This document shows positions 44,166-52,158 of a stretch of DNA of 64,000 nt, piece by piece. Under the pieces are notes generated by a model that ran no database searches, was not told the DNA's origin, and saw nothing but the letters and a program-made list of their open reading frames with translations. Within the stretch, counting starts at the first letter, position 1. Each line of letters begins with the position of its first letter. The translations under genes were made by a program, and so were the position numbers. Source of the stretch: Firm-04 sp045600205 (lineage in GTDB: Bacteria; Bacillota; Clostridia; Oscillospirales; Ruminococcaceae); the NCBI GenBank assembly GCA_045600205.1, contig JAZRXM010000033.1, positions 8,292 to 72,291 of the forward strand. Reading direction: 5' to 3'.

Positions 44166-44459
44166 ACACAATTACAATTATGTAATTTTGCATCCGGATG
44201 CAGTTTTATTTGCTATAATGATATTGTCAATTCCTTTCCCGGTCACTGGCAGTACGACCGCTGTTCAATTGTCATCAATGAGCAAGGCACCGAGGGCGGA
44301 ACGCTTGTCCATGTCACCACAGCAGAGGACAAAACCGAAACCCGCACCGAAGTATATCATGACGGTACTGCCGTATTCACCAAAAAAGGCGGTACACTGT
44401 TCTGGCAGGAAGGAAAAGAAGATCTTGCAAGACAACTTGGATTTGAACGAATCGAATAA
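44166..44459 (+). pseudogene. Open-frame remnant without a start codon
   Basis: 98 codons open after an upstream stop, without any ATG, GTG or TTG, yet reading like a real protein end: WQYDRCSIVINEQGTEGG, then TEVYHDGTAVFTKKGGTLFW and LARQLGFERIE before the TAA. Identity is unknown; it may be the C-terminus of a lost secreted protein. The rest of 43954-44548 shows no gene. Confidence 0.45.
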
Positions 44460-44548
44460 AAAAGCAACACTTTATAATTGAAAGAGTTTCTCCGGACGGG
44501 GTTGCCTTGCAGAGCTTCATTATGAATGCATCACATACAACTTGATCT

Positions 44549-44589
44549 AAAAAAACAAAACGCACAAGATAGAATATCTATCCTGTGCG
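44549..44589 (-). terminator. Terminator of tRNA-Lys
   Basis: On the minus strand a 13-pair stem (one mismatch) with a three-base loop, CGCACAGGATAGA/TCTATCTTGTGCG, followed by TTTTGTTTTTT. Confidence 0.88.
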
Positions 44590-44608
44590 GATTGCCATAC
44601 ACAATGGA

Positions 44609-44681
44609 TGAGAAATGAGGGGCTCGAACCCTCGACCCTCTCCTTAAAAGGGAGATGCTCTGCCAACTGAGCTAATTTCTC
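44609..44681 (-). tRNA. tRNA-Lys (TTT)
   Basis: 73 bases. Acceptor GAGAAAT/ATTTCTC, D-arm GCTC/GAGC, anticodon loop CTTTTAA (anticodon TTT), T-loop TTCGAGC. CCA is not encoded. Confidence 0.96.
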
Positions 44682-44702
44682 ATATCTCATAACAGCTTAT
44701 AT

Positions 44703-44731
44703 ATTATACCACATATTTTTTGATTTGTCAA
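44703..44731 (-). promoter_or_regulatory. Promoter of tRNA-Lys
   Basis: Minus strand TTGACA (44731-44726) and TATAAT (44708-44703), full consensus with a 17-base spacer. Confidence 0.9.
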
Positions 44732-44737
44732 GCCCTT

Positions 44738-44780
44738 TTTAAAAAATCACATGGAAGATGCGGAAAAAACCGCATCTTCC
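44738..44780 (-). terminator. Terminator after rplA
   Basis: On the minus strand GGAAGATGCGG and CCGCATCTTCC form an 11-pair perfect stem with a six-base loop, then a T-rich run. It ends the ribosomal operon right after rplA. Confidence 0.88.
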
Positions 44781-44797
44781 TGCAATTTCAACAAAAA

Positions 44798-45493
44798 TCA
44801 GACACCGTACTTCGAGGTGGAAACCGGAACGCCTACGCCCATGGTAGAAGCTACCGTAACGGAACGCAGGTAAGTACCCTTCGCAGCAGCCGGCTTTGCC
44901 TTAACAACTGCTTCCATCAGGGTATTGAAGTTCTCCTCGAGCTTATCAGCACCGAAGGAAACCTTGCCGATCGGGCAGTGAATGATGTTGGACTTATCCA
45001 GACGATACTCGATCTTACCTGCTTTTGCCTCGGAAACTGCCTTAGCAACGTCAGGAGATACAGTACCGGCCTTCGGGTTCGGCATCAAGCCACGCGGACC
45101 GAGAACCTTACCAAGACGACCGACAACGCCCATCATATCAGGAGATGCGATGACGACATCGAAGTCCATGAAGCCTTCCTTGGTGATCTTATCGACATAA
45201 TCCAGACCGCCGACATACTCAGCGCCTGCAGCCTTTGCAGCCTCGTACTTGTCCTCTTTGCAGAAAACGAGAACGCGGACGGACTTACCGGTACCGTTGG
45301 GCAGAACAACTGCGCCACGAACCTGCTGGTCAGCGTGACGGGAGTCAACGCCGAGGCGGATGTGGACTTCAACGGTCTCATCGAATTTTGCTTTTGCAAG
45401 CGAGCAAACAGTGCCCAGAGCCTCGTTGGACTCATAGAGCTTTGTAGCGTCCAGTGCTTTTGCACTGTCTACATATTTCTTTCCGTGTTTCAT
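44798..45493 (-). CDS. rplA: 50S ribosomal protein L1
   Basis: 231 residues, the normal length. PRGLMPNPKAGTVSPDVAKAV and the C-terminal TVASTMGVGVPV are L1 hallmarks; the N-terminal MKHGKKYVDSAKALD fits. L1 binds 23S rRNA at the L1 stalk and usually represses its own mRNA. It follows rplK after 145 bases that contain a likely L1 binding hairpin. The usual downstream rplJ-rplL pair is not here; a terminator and tRNA-Lys follow. Confidence 0.98.
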   Translation of the reverse strand: MKHGKKYVDSAKALDATKLYESNEALGTVCSLAKAKFDETVEVHIRLGVDSRHADQQVRGAVVLPNGTGKSVRVLVFCKEDKYEAAKAAGAEYVGGLDYVDKITKEGFMDFDVVIASPDMMGVVGRLGKVLGPRGLMPNPKAGTVSPDVAKAVSEAKAGKIEYRLDKSNIIHCPIGKVSFGADKLEENFNTLMEAVVKAKPAAAKGTYLRSVTVASTMGVGVPVSTSKYGV

Positions 45494-45560
45494 ATCAGAA
45501 TACTCCTTATTATCATCTTACGTGGTACACCGACTGCCAAAATGCGGAGTCGGGTTTGGC

Positions 45561-45601
45561 GGAATGGTTCCTCCCACTGGCAGACGCAGTGGCGGCATTC
45601 C
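45561..45601 (-). promoter_or_regulatory. Likely L1 autoregulatory binding site
   Basis: Between rplK and rplA the minus strand folds into two stacked stems, GGAATG/CATTCC and CCACTG/CAGTGG, separated by an asymmetric internal loop containing GTGGGAGG. That loop resembles the conserved L1 target in 23S rRNA and in known L1 leaders. Confidence 0.55.
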
Positions 45602-45638
45602 AAGAACATTTCATTGCTGAAATGTGCAGAATGAACCC

Positions 45639-46064
45639 TTAGTCTGCGACGACAACGCCCATAGAACGAGCAGTACCTGCGATCATGCTCATTGCAGCCT
45701 CAAGGGATGCAGCATTGAGGTCAGGCATTTTGGTTTCAGCGATCTTCTGAACCTGCTCCTTGGTAATAGTAGCAACCTTGGTCTTGTTCGGAACGCCGGA
45801 AGCCTTGTCGATGCCTGCTGCTTTCTTGATGAGAACTGCTGCGGGCGGCGTTTTGGTAATAAAGGTAAAGGAACGATCTGCGTAAACAGTGATGACAACA
45901 GGGATGATCATGCCTGCGTCATTCTTTGTGCGCTCGTTGAACTCCTTGCAGAAGCCCATGATGTTAACACCGTGCTGACCGAGTGCAGGACCAACAGGGG
46001 GAGCAGGAGTTGCCTTGCCTGCTGCGATCTGAAGCTTAATAAAGCCTACAACTTTCTGTGCCAT
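45639..46064 (-). CDS. rplK: 50S ribosomal protein L11
   Basis: 141 residues. ATPAPPVGPALGQHGVNI is the diagnostic N-terminal proline-rich motif; SFTFITKTPPAAVLIKKAAG and the C-terminal RSMGVVV also match. L11 binds the GTPase-centre rRNA and is needed for RelA activation. GGAGG lies upstream. The 104-base gap after nusG contains an imperfect GACGGCAGC hairpin. Confidence 0.98.
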   Translation of the reverse strand: MAQKVVGFIKLQIAAGKATPAPPVGPALGQHGVNIMGFCKEFNERTKNDAGMIIPVVITVYADRSFTFITKTPPAAVLIKKAAGIDKASGVPNKTKVATITKEQVQKIAETKMPDLNAASLEAAMSMIAGTARSMGVVVAD

Positions 46065-46168
46065 GGTAAATTACCTCCAAATAATGTGGTATGGCGGGAC
46101 GACCATAGAAAGCGGTCATCTCTCCCACGACGGCTGCCTTTTGCTGCCGTCTTGCAAAGGGGTACGAA

Positions 46169-46711
46169 TCAGTCGAGGCGTGTGACCTGACTGAGGGAAA
46201 GCTCCGTGGGAGTTTCCTGACCAAACATCGAAACAAGGACGTTGCAGGTACTCTCCTCTGCGTTGACAGACTGTACAACGCCTGTGAAGCCATCCATTGC
46301 AGTACCGACGATGCGAACCGTATCGCCGACGCTGACATTGACCTCCACGATCTGACCGAGATCGACGCCCAGAGCGGCAACCTCTTTTTCCGTCAGGGGA
46401 GTGGGGTCTGTTGGGCTGGAACCGACAAAGCAGGTCACGCCGCGAATGCTGCGGATGTGATAAGCGACCTCATCGGTATAGACCATTTTGACGAGGACAT
46501 AGCCGGGGAAAATTTTGCGTGTGACATCCTTTTCCTTGCCGTCTGTGATCTCTCGCACCTGTTCGACGGGGATCTGAACCTCCAGAATCTGATCCTGAAG
46601 TTTCCGATACTCGACGACCTTCATGATGCTTTGCGCAACCTTATTTTCGTAGCCGGAATAGGTATGCAGGACATACCACTGCGGTTGAGCGATACCATGT
46701 TCATTTGCCAT
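46169..46711 (-). CDS. nusG: Transcription elongation factor NusG
   Basis: 180 residues. The NGN domain starts with WYVLHTYSGYENKVAQSI and includes KIFPGYVLVKM and the RNA-polymerase contact region GVTCFVGS; the KOW domain follows near 125 (GDTVRIVGTAMDGFTGVVQSV). NusG links RNA polymerase to the ribosome and Rho. It stands between secE and rplK, the standard order. Confidence 0.98.
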   Translation of the reverse strand: MANEHGIAQPQWYVLHTYSGYENKVAQSIMKVVEYRKLQDQILEVQIPVEQVREITDGKEKDVTRKIFPGYVLVKMVYTDEVAYHIRSIRGVTCFVGSSPTDPTPLTEKEVAALGVDLGQIVEVNVSVGDTVRIVGTAMDGFTGVVQSVNAEESTCNVLVSMFGQETPTELSLSQVTRLD

Positions 46712-46777
46712 CGCTTTGTTCCTCCTCTACAATGTGCGCAATAGCGCGAAAATTTCGAGTCGTGGACTCATTCATGA

Positions 46778-47038
46778 TTATGATTTGCCGCCGCTGATTG
46801 CGAACTCGAAGAGCTTCAGGAAACCTGTATCGAGCAGGAAGGTAAAGACTGCAAATACAATCATGGTAACAAACACGACTACGCTGTTGTTGAAAACGGT
46901 TTTCTTGGTGGGCCAGACGACCTTCTTGAATTCAGATCTCAGATCTTTGAACCACTTGGCAATACCGCTCTGCTTTTTGGACTTTTTTTCTTTTTTGTCG
47001 TTTTTTTCAACGACTTCAAGCTCATTGTCCTTTGCCAT
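46778..47038 (-). CDS. secE: Preprotein translocase subunit SecE
   Basis: 86 residues. An acidic/basic head (VEKNDKKEKKSKKQ) precedes the conserved amphipathic segment WFKDLRSEFKKVVWPTKK and one membrane helix (about 55-78). SecE clamps SecY in the translocon. The lysine-rich head is longer than in many single-helix SecE proteins. Confidence 0.97.
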   Translation of the reverse strand: MAKDNELEVVEKNDKKEKKSKKQSGIAKWFKDLRSEFKKVVWPTKKTVFNNSVVVFVTMIVFAVFTFLLDTGFLKLFEFAISGGKS

Positions 47039-47147
47039 GGTTTGTTCCTTTCTGCATTCCGCCTGATGGAATCAGGCAGCTATGCGTGGTTTCGTGGTGC
47101 TGCGCTCTGTGCCAAACGCTGCGTAGAGCCACTGTGAATCCGCGCTC

Positions 47148-47297
47148 TTACTTCGTTTCCTTATGCAGGGTATGCTTGTTGCAGAATCTGCAATGCTTCA
47201 TCATTTCGATTCTGTCAGGGTCATTTTTCTTATTCTTCTTCGAAACATAGTTTCTTCTTTTGCACTCTGTGCAAGCAAGTGTGATTTTAACACGCAT
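47148..47297 (-). CDS. rpmG: 50S ribosomal protein L33, zinc-binding type
   Basis: 49 residues from ATG 47297, behind CAGGAGG; longer readings to 47456 run into the leader. Four cysteines in CTEC and CRFC make it the C+ (zinc) form, and RNYVSKKNKKNDPDR is typical. It heads the rpmG-secE-nusG-rplK-rplA unit. No zinc-independent copy is visible in this window. Confidence 0.97.
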   Translation of the reverse strand: MRVKITLACTECKRRNYVSKKNKKNDPDRIEMMKHCRFCNKHTLHKETK

Positions 47298-47427
47298 TTT
47301 TCGGCACCTCCTGTGAAAATTTTTCCGTCTTTTTGCAGACGAAACGAAAGTTTGCCTCCCTCTTATCCTGCGTGAGAGCCATGATTCGCGGCACAGCGAA
47401 CAGAGTGTCCGAACATCGTAGGGGCAC

Positions 47428-47454
47428 AAAAAAGGCACCTCCGCAAAGAGGTAC
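47428..47454 (-). terminator. Hairpin with T run at the very start of the rpmG leader
   Basis: On the minus strand GTACCTC and GAGGTGC (one G-T pair) enclose six bases and are followed by CTTTTTT. It lies directly at the expected transcription start of the rpmG operon, so it is either an attenuator or a second terminator for ychF. Confidence 0.65.
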
Positions 47455-47458
47455 AACC

Positions 47459-47487
47459 ATCATACCACAAAAAACCCGCTTTGTCAA
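47459..47487 (-). promoter_or_regulatory. Promoter of the rpmG-secE-nusG-rplK-rplA operon
   Basis: Minus strand TTGACA (47487-47482) and TATGAT (47464-47459), 17-base spacer. The -35 box lies in the loop and arm of the ychF terminator hairpin. Confidence 0.78.
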
Positions 47488-47496
47488 GCGGGTTTT
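47468..47496 (-). terminator. Terminator of ychF
   Basis: On the minus strand AAAACCCGCTT and AAGCGGGTTTT pair across a four-base loop; the run continues as T6. Confidence 0.88.
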
Positions 47497-47554
47497 GCGT
47501 ATTTCTGCTGTTTTTTGGTGTGCTTCGGCGTTTCTCACAAAAGCATACGGAAAA

Positions 47555-48652
47555 TTAAGCGGTGAAGTGGAACAGAATGATATCGCCGTCCGCCACCTCG
47601 TAGGTTTTGCCCTCCATGCGTACCAGGCCTTTTTCCTTTGCAGCCGCCATAGAACCTTCGCAGGCAATGAAATCCTCATAGGAGATGACCTCTGCGCGGA
47701 TGAAGCCTTTTTCAAAGTCGGAGTGAATTTTTCCTGCCGCCTGCGGTGCTTTTGTACCTTTGCGGATTGTCCATGCGCGGCATTCATCGGAACCGCCCGT
47801 CAGGAACGAGATCAGTCCCAGCAGTTCATAGCCTGCGTGGATGATACGATTCAGACCCGACTCAGCAAGGCCCAGTTCTTCGAGGAACATTGCCTGATCT
47901 TCCTCGCTCATGCCCGATATTTCCGCTTCGATCTGCGCACAGATCGGGAAAACGGCAGCATTTTCAGCCGCTGCGATTTTCGCAACAGCCTGATAATGCT
48001 TGTTGTTGGCGAGGTCGCCCGAAAAATCAGCTTCGCATAGATTTGCGGCGTAAATCACAGGTTTTGCGCTCAGCAGCGGGGATTCATCGAGGACAAGCTG
48101 TTCATCCTCGGTGCATTCAAAGCTTCTGGCGGGCTGACCTTCCGAAAGATGTGCCTGCAAGCGTTCCAGAAGTTCCACATCTGCGTTGTATTTCTTATCG
48201 CCCTTGGCAAGCTTACGGGTCTTGTCAATGCGGCGTTCAATAATCTCGATGTCGGAGAAGATCAGTTCCAGATTGATGACCTCAATATCGCGTGCAGGAT
48301 TGATCGAACCGTCAACGTGAACGATGTTGTCGTCCTCAAAGCAGCGTACAACATGGATAATCGCATCCACCTCGCGGATATCTGCAAGAAAGCGGTTGCC
48401 CAGACCCTCACCCTTGGATGCACCCTTGACCAGACCTGCAATGTCCACAAACATCAAAGTTGCCGGGGTAAATTTCTTCGGCTGATAGATTTCCGCAAGT
48501 TTTTCAAGTCTTGCATCGGGAACTGACACAATACCGACGTTTTTATCAATCGTGCAGAACGGGTAGTTTGCCGATTCCGCGCCTGCATCGGTGAGTGCAT
48601 TGAACAGCGTACTTTTGCCGACATTCGGCAGACCGACCATACCAAGCTTCAT
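47555..48652 (-). CDS. ychF: Ribosome-binding ATPase YchF
   Basis: 365 residues, usual length for this Obg-type protein. G1 is GLPNVGKSTLFNAL, G2/G3 includes FVDIAGLVKGASKGEGLG, and the specificity loop NLCE (instead of NKxD) explains ATP rather than GTP use. The C-terminal TGS domain ends in ADGDIILFHF. YchF binds the 70S ribosome and is linked to redox and catalase regulation. The gene probably has its own promoter (TTGACA with an imperfect -10) in the 211-base gap before it. Confidence 0.97.
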   Translation of the reverse strand: MKLGMVGLPNVGKSTLFNALTDAGAESANYPFCTIDKNVGIVSVPDARLEKLAEIYQPKKFTPATLMFVDIAGLVKGASKGEGLGNRFLADIREVDAIIHVVRCFEDDNIVHVDGSINPARDIEVINLELIFSDIEIIERRIDKTRKLAKGDKKYNADVELLERLQAHLSEGQPARSFECTEDEQLVLDESPLLSAKPVIYAANLCEADFSGDLANNKHYQAVAKIAAAENAAVFPICAQIEAEISGMSEEDQAMFLEELGLAESGLNRIIHAGYELLGLISFLTGGSDECRAWTIRKGTKAPQAAGKIHSDFEKGFIRAEVISYEDFIACEGSMAAAKEKGLVRMEGKTYEVADGDIILFHFTA

Positions 48653-48818
48653 GTGGTTATCCTCCTGTTGCGCAGATCGGAAATCGTTGCATCTGCGCCA
48701 TATTCTTACTTTTTATGTTTTGCTGTCAAAAGCAGGGTCGCCACGACGCCGACAGCTGCATATATTGGTAAATCCGCTTGCTATAATTCGGAGCAAGCAG
48801 CATGATCCTATCAGACTG

Positions 48819-48851
48819 AAACGAGCGAACCGATTTGCGGCTCGCTCGTTT
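48819..48851 (-). terminator. Terminator of purA
   Basis: AAACGAGCGA and TCGCTCGTTT pair perfectly across a 13-base loop; the T run is short (TTTC) on the minus strand. It is 13 bases after the purA stop codon. The remaining bases to ychF carry no gene. Confidence 0.65.
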
Positions 48852-48863
48852 GCACATCGTATC

Positions 48864-50138
48864 TCAGCGATAAATCATATCCGCGCGGTCAGGACCTGTG
48901 GATACCATGGTAATCGGATAGCCGATTCTCTCCTCGACAAATTCGATGTACTTGCGGCAGTTTTCGGGCAGATCTTCGTACTTCTTGATGCCCGAGATAT
49001 CGCATTTCCAGCCGGGCAGCTTCTCGTAAATCGGCTTTGCCTCGTCCAGACGGTCGCCGCTCGGGAATTCATCGGTGCGCTTGCCGTCAATTTCGTATGC
49101 CACACAGACAGGGATCTCATCGAGATAACCCAGAACATCAATCAGAGAGAATGCAACATCGGTTGCACCCTGAAGCATACAGCCATAGCGGGTTGCAACG
49201 ATATCAAACCAGCCCATACGGCGCGGACGACCTGTAGTCGCACCGAACTCGCCGTCGCTGCCGCCCTTGCGGCGAAGAACATCAGCCTCGTCGCCGAAGA
49301 TCTCGGTGGTGAAAGGACCTGCACCAACGCAAGAGGAATATGCCTTGACAACGGTAATGACGCGCTTGATCTCATACGGCGGAATGCAGGCACCGACTGC
49401 GCCGTAGCCTGCGAGGGTGGAAGAAGAAGTGGTCATCGGGTAGATACCGCTGGTCAGGTCACGCAGAGAGCCGAGCTGACCTTCGAGCAGGACATTTTTG
49501 CCTGCCTTGATGGCATCATGCATGGTCTGTGCCATGTTGCAGAGGTACGGCTTCAGGTATTCGCCGCACTCGCGCAGATATGCAAGGATCTTGCCGGGCT
49601 CGAGCAGTTCCTCGCCGCCGTAAAGTCCCTGAATCGTTGCGTTTTTGATGTGGCAGACGCGCTCGACCTTTTCTGCCAGGTTTTTGTTGTAAAGTTCAGC
49701 AAGCTGGAAGCCGATCTTCATTGCCTTATCGGAATAGTGCGGAGCAATACCCGACTGGGTGGAGCCGAAGCTGTGCTTGCCCAGACGCTTTTCCTCCAGC
49801 TTATCAAAGAGAATATGGTACGGCATGACAAGCTGTGCGCGGTCAGAGATCAGGATTTTCGGGGTGGGTACGCCGCCCTGTTCGATCTGTTCGAGTTCGC
49901 GCTTGAACGCCTCGCAATTGAATGCAGCACCCGAACCGATGATATTGGTGGTACCCTTCTGGAATACACCCGAGGGAAGGATATGCAGCACGAACTTACC
50001 ATACTCATTTATGATGGTATGACCTGCGTTGGCACCTCCCTGAAATCGAATGACATAATCTGCATCGGCAGCGAAGACGTCAGTCAGCTTACCCTTGCCT
50101 TCGTCGCCCCAGTTTCCGCCTACAATTGCTGTTACCAT
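48864..50138 (-). CDS. purA: Adenylosuccinate synthetase
   Basis: 424 residues from ATG 50138, where the conserved N-terminus TAIVGGNWGDEGKGKLTD begins; an upstream ATG would add 40 unrelated residues. GDEGKGK is the P-loop, FQGGANAGHTI holds the catalytic His, and ATTGRPRRMGWFD is the IMP site. The enzyme joins IMP and aspartate using GTP in AMP synthesis. It is a single-gene unit; no purine riboswitch or PurBox is seen upstream. Confidence 0.97.
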   Translation of the reverse strand: MVTAIVGGNWGDEGKGKLTDVFAADADYVIRFQGGANAGHTIINEYGKFVLHILPSGVFQKGTTNIIGSGAAFNCEAFKRELEQIEQGGVPTPKILISDRAQLVMPYHILFDKLEEKRLGKHSFGSTQSGIAPHYSDKAMKIGFQLAELYNKNLAEKVERVCHIKNATIQGLYGGEELLEPGKILAYLRECGEYLKPYLCNMAQTMHDAIKAGKNVLLEGQLGSLRDLTSGIYPMTTSSSTLAGYGAVGACIPPYEIKRVITVVKAYSSCVGAGPFTTEIFGDEADVLRRKGGSDGEFGATTGRPRRMGWFDIVATRYGCMLQGATDVAFSLIDVLGYLDEIPVCVAYEIDGKRTDEFPSGDRLDEAKPIYEKLPGWKCDISGIKKYEDLPENCRKYIEFVEERIGYPITMVSTGPDRADMIYR

Positions 50139-50208
50139 AATCGTTTCCTTTCCAAAATGCGGGGATTTAAAATTTCCGAAAAAAAGTCTTTCGGACATTC
50201 CCTTCAAA

Positions 50209-50237
50209 ATTGTAGCACAACTTGCAAGAATTGTCAA
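50209..50237 (-). promoter_or_regulatory. Promoter of purA
   Basis: Minus strand TTGACA (50237-50232) and TACAAT (50214-50209), 17-base spacer with TGC before the -10 box. Confidence 0.88.
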
Positions 50238-50312
50238 GCACGATTTTTCAAAAAACAAAAGAATCTGTCAGACGAAAAATTCTGAAAATACGACCGGATT
50301 TAAAAACAGAGC

Positions 50313-50341
50313 TTGCAATCGCTGCTGTGTTGTGATATAAT
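50313..50341 (+). promoter_or_regulatory. Promoter of the GT-C-like gene
   Basis: TTGCAA at 50313-50318 and TATAAT at 50336-50341, 17-base spacer. Confidence 0.78.
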
Positions 50342-50376
50342 ATTATCACTAACTTCGCAGACGAAAGGACATCGAC

Positions 50377-51996
50377 ATGAAACTGACTCTCGATCATTTT
50401 GCAGAAAAGTTCGAAAAACTAAGTGTATACGTCATTGGCGGACTGACGGGCATTTTCGCCTGTTTCCTGAGTCTGGTCAGCCTGCTGCACACCACAAACG
50501 TCGAAAACATCACCGAGGGAAACGGCAGCAATACGTCCCTTTATCACATTCTGGAAAGCATTGAATCCGTCATTTTCAGAAACGACAGCTTCCTATGGAA
50601 TCTGATTCTTCTTGCCGTATCGCTGTGTTTATGTTTTCTGCTGCTGAATCGAAAAAAGCAGCCTTCCATGAAAGTAATCTGCATCGGACTGTTTCTGTGG
50701 ACGGTACTGTTTGGTACGCTCTGGGTATTCTCCTCGCAGTCCTCGCCCAGCGAAGATTCCTATATCGTATCCAGTGCGGCAGCCGAATGCGCCAAGGGCA
50801 ACCCGTTCACACTGGCGGACGGCAACTATTTCAAGAACTATTCTTTTCAGCTTGGATACGTCTTTTTCCTTGAAGTCATCATGCGAATCGCCAATGCGAT
50901 GTTTTATCCCGGCAATCTGCTGTACCTTGAATTCATCAATGTCCTCTGTTTAGGCGTCATTCACGTCAGCATCGTCCGCATCAACGATCTGCTGTTTGAG
51001 GACAAGCGAATTGCAAAATTATCCGCTGTTTTGCTGGCATTCAGTGCCGCTCCCCTCGTATCGTGCAGCTTCATTTACGGCATCATTCCCGGCATGATGT
51101 TTGCAATCCTTGCGCTATACCATGAACTTTGCTATTTCAAGAAAAAAAAGACAGTCAGTGCGGTCAAATCGGTATTCTGCATTGCGCTTGCCATGTTGGT
51201 GAAACCCAATTATCTGATCTGGCTGATCGCCATGATGCTGCTTGCGTTTGTTATGCTGTTTCGCAGAAAGCACTTTGTGAAAGACATCACCTACATGGCT
51301 GCAGCCGTATCGCTTGCCTCGCTGATGCAGCCCGCTGTCAAATCCATGTACGAAAAACGCTGCGGTGAAGATCTCGGCGAACCTGTCCCGTATGTTTCGT
51401 GGATCGCTATGGGGCTGAACGAATCCGCCGATGCCCCGGGCTGGTATAATTACGCTTATACGCTCACCAATTTCGGCAATTCGGATTGCAACGCAGAAGT
51501 CGCTTCCGCCAAATCCAAAGCCGTCATCCGCGACAGAATCCGCTATTTTGTGCGAAATCCGCAGTACGCACATGATTTTATGTACGGCAAGATCGTATCG
51601 CAATGGAACGAAACCTCGTATGAATCCATCTGGAACAACCAGGTGCGCCGTCAGTATAAACCCAAGGGACGTATTGCGGCATTTGTCTGTGACAGAGGCG
51701 TTACGGCTGCCAAGCGATATATGGATATTTTCGCGCAGCTGATTTTCTTCGGATTTGCGATCGGCTGCGTGCTGCTCCTCCGTAAAAAGGAATTTCTGCT
51801 GACACCGTTCCCGCTCATTTTCCTCGGCGGATTCTTCTACCAGTTGATCTCTGAAGGGAAATCGCAGTATATCCTCCCCTATTTCATCCTGATGACGGGC
51901 TTTGCGGCATTCGGCATTGTCCGCCTCTATGAATGGTTCCTTGCAAAAGCCAAGGCGAAAAACCATAAGCGGATTCTTCAATTTTTCGGAAACTGA
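50377..51996 (+). CDS. Multi-pass GT-C-like membrane glycosyltransferase
   Basis: 539 residues with about 11 hydrophobic helices: one near 25-47, two at 72-115, then a loop SSQSSPSEDSYIVSSAA with the acidic residues expected in the first GT-C outside loop, six or seven helices to residue 320, a large outside domain (320-440) and three C-terminal helices. This is the plan of PMT/ArnT-type enzymes that use lipid-linked sugars. The donor and acceptor are unknown. ACGAAAGGAC precedes the ATG. A single-gene unit. Confidence 0.82.
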   Translation: MKLTLDHFAEKFEKLSVYVIGGLTGIFACFLSLVSLLHTTNVENITEGNGSNTSLYHILESIESVIFRNDSFLWNLILLAVSLCLCFLLLNRKKQPSMKVICIGLFLWTVLFGTLWVFSSQSSPSEDSYIVSSAAAECAKGNPFTLADGNYFKNYSFQLGYVFFLEVIMRIANAMFYPGNLLYLEFINVLCLGVIHVSIVRINDLLFEDKRIAKLSAVLLAFSAAPLVSCSFIYGIIPGMMFAILALYHELCYFKKKKTVSAVKSVFCIALAMLVKPNYLIWLIAMMLLAFVMLFRRKHFVKDITYMAAAVSLASLMQPAVKSMYEKRCGEDLGEPVPYVSWIAMGLNESADAPGWYNYAYTLTNFGNSDCNAEVASAKSKAVIRDRIRYFVRNPQYAHDFMYGKIVSQWNETSYESIWNNQVRRQYKPKGRIAAFVCDRGVTAAKRYMDIFAQLIFFGFAIGCVLLLRKKEFLLTPFPLIFLGGFFYQLISEGKSQYILPYFILMTGFAAFGIVRLYEWFLAKAKAKNHKRILQFFGN

Positions 51997-52001
51997 ACAA
52001 G

Positions 52002-52049
52002 ATGTCTGCGCAGACTGTAAGCTCTCTTGCAGTCCGTGCAGACATTTTT
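52002..52049 (+). terminator. Terminator after the GT-C-like gene
   Basis: Two stacked stems, ATGTCTGC/GCAGACAT outside and AGACTG/CAGTC inside, followed by TTTT. Confidence 0.88.
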
Positions 52050-52093
52050 CTTGCAGAAAAATCGGAAAAAGACTTTTCTTTTCTGAAAAAGTA

Positions 52094-52102
52094 TGCTATA
52101 CT
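52094..52102 (+). promoter_or_regulatory. Extended -10 promoter of the activase gene
   Basis: TGCTATACT is an extended -10 element; the -35 region (TTTTCT 17 bases upstream) is weak. Confidence 0.45.
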
Positions 52103-52158
52103 ATATTTATCTATGTTTTTCAGGAAACACAAACACATCCTCATCACAGGAGGCAATC

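Noticed and set aside
44071..44481. 136-codon frame on the plus strand
   Set aside because: Another frame in the same region has much more protein-like sequence; this one has no ribosome site.
50139..50258. 40-residue N-terminal extension of PurA
   Set aside because: It runs across the purA promoter and has no similarity to the family; the conserved start is at 50138.
48591..50285. 564-codon plus-strand frame
   Set aside because: Antisense to purA; it arises from codon bias of the true gene.
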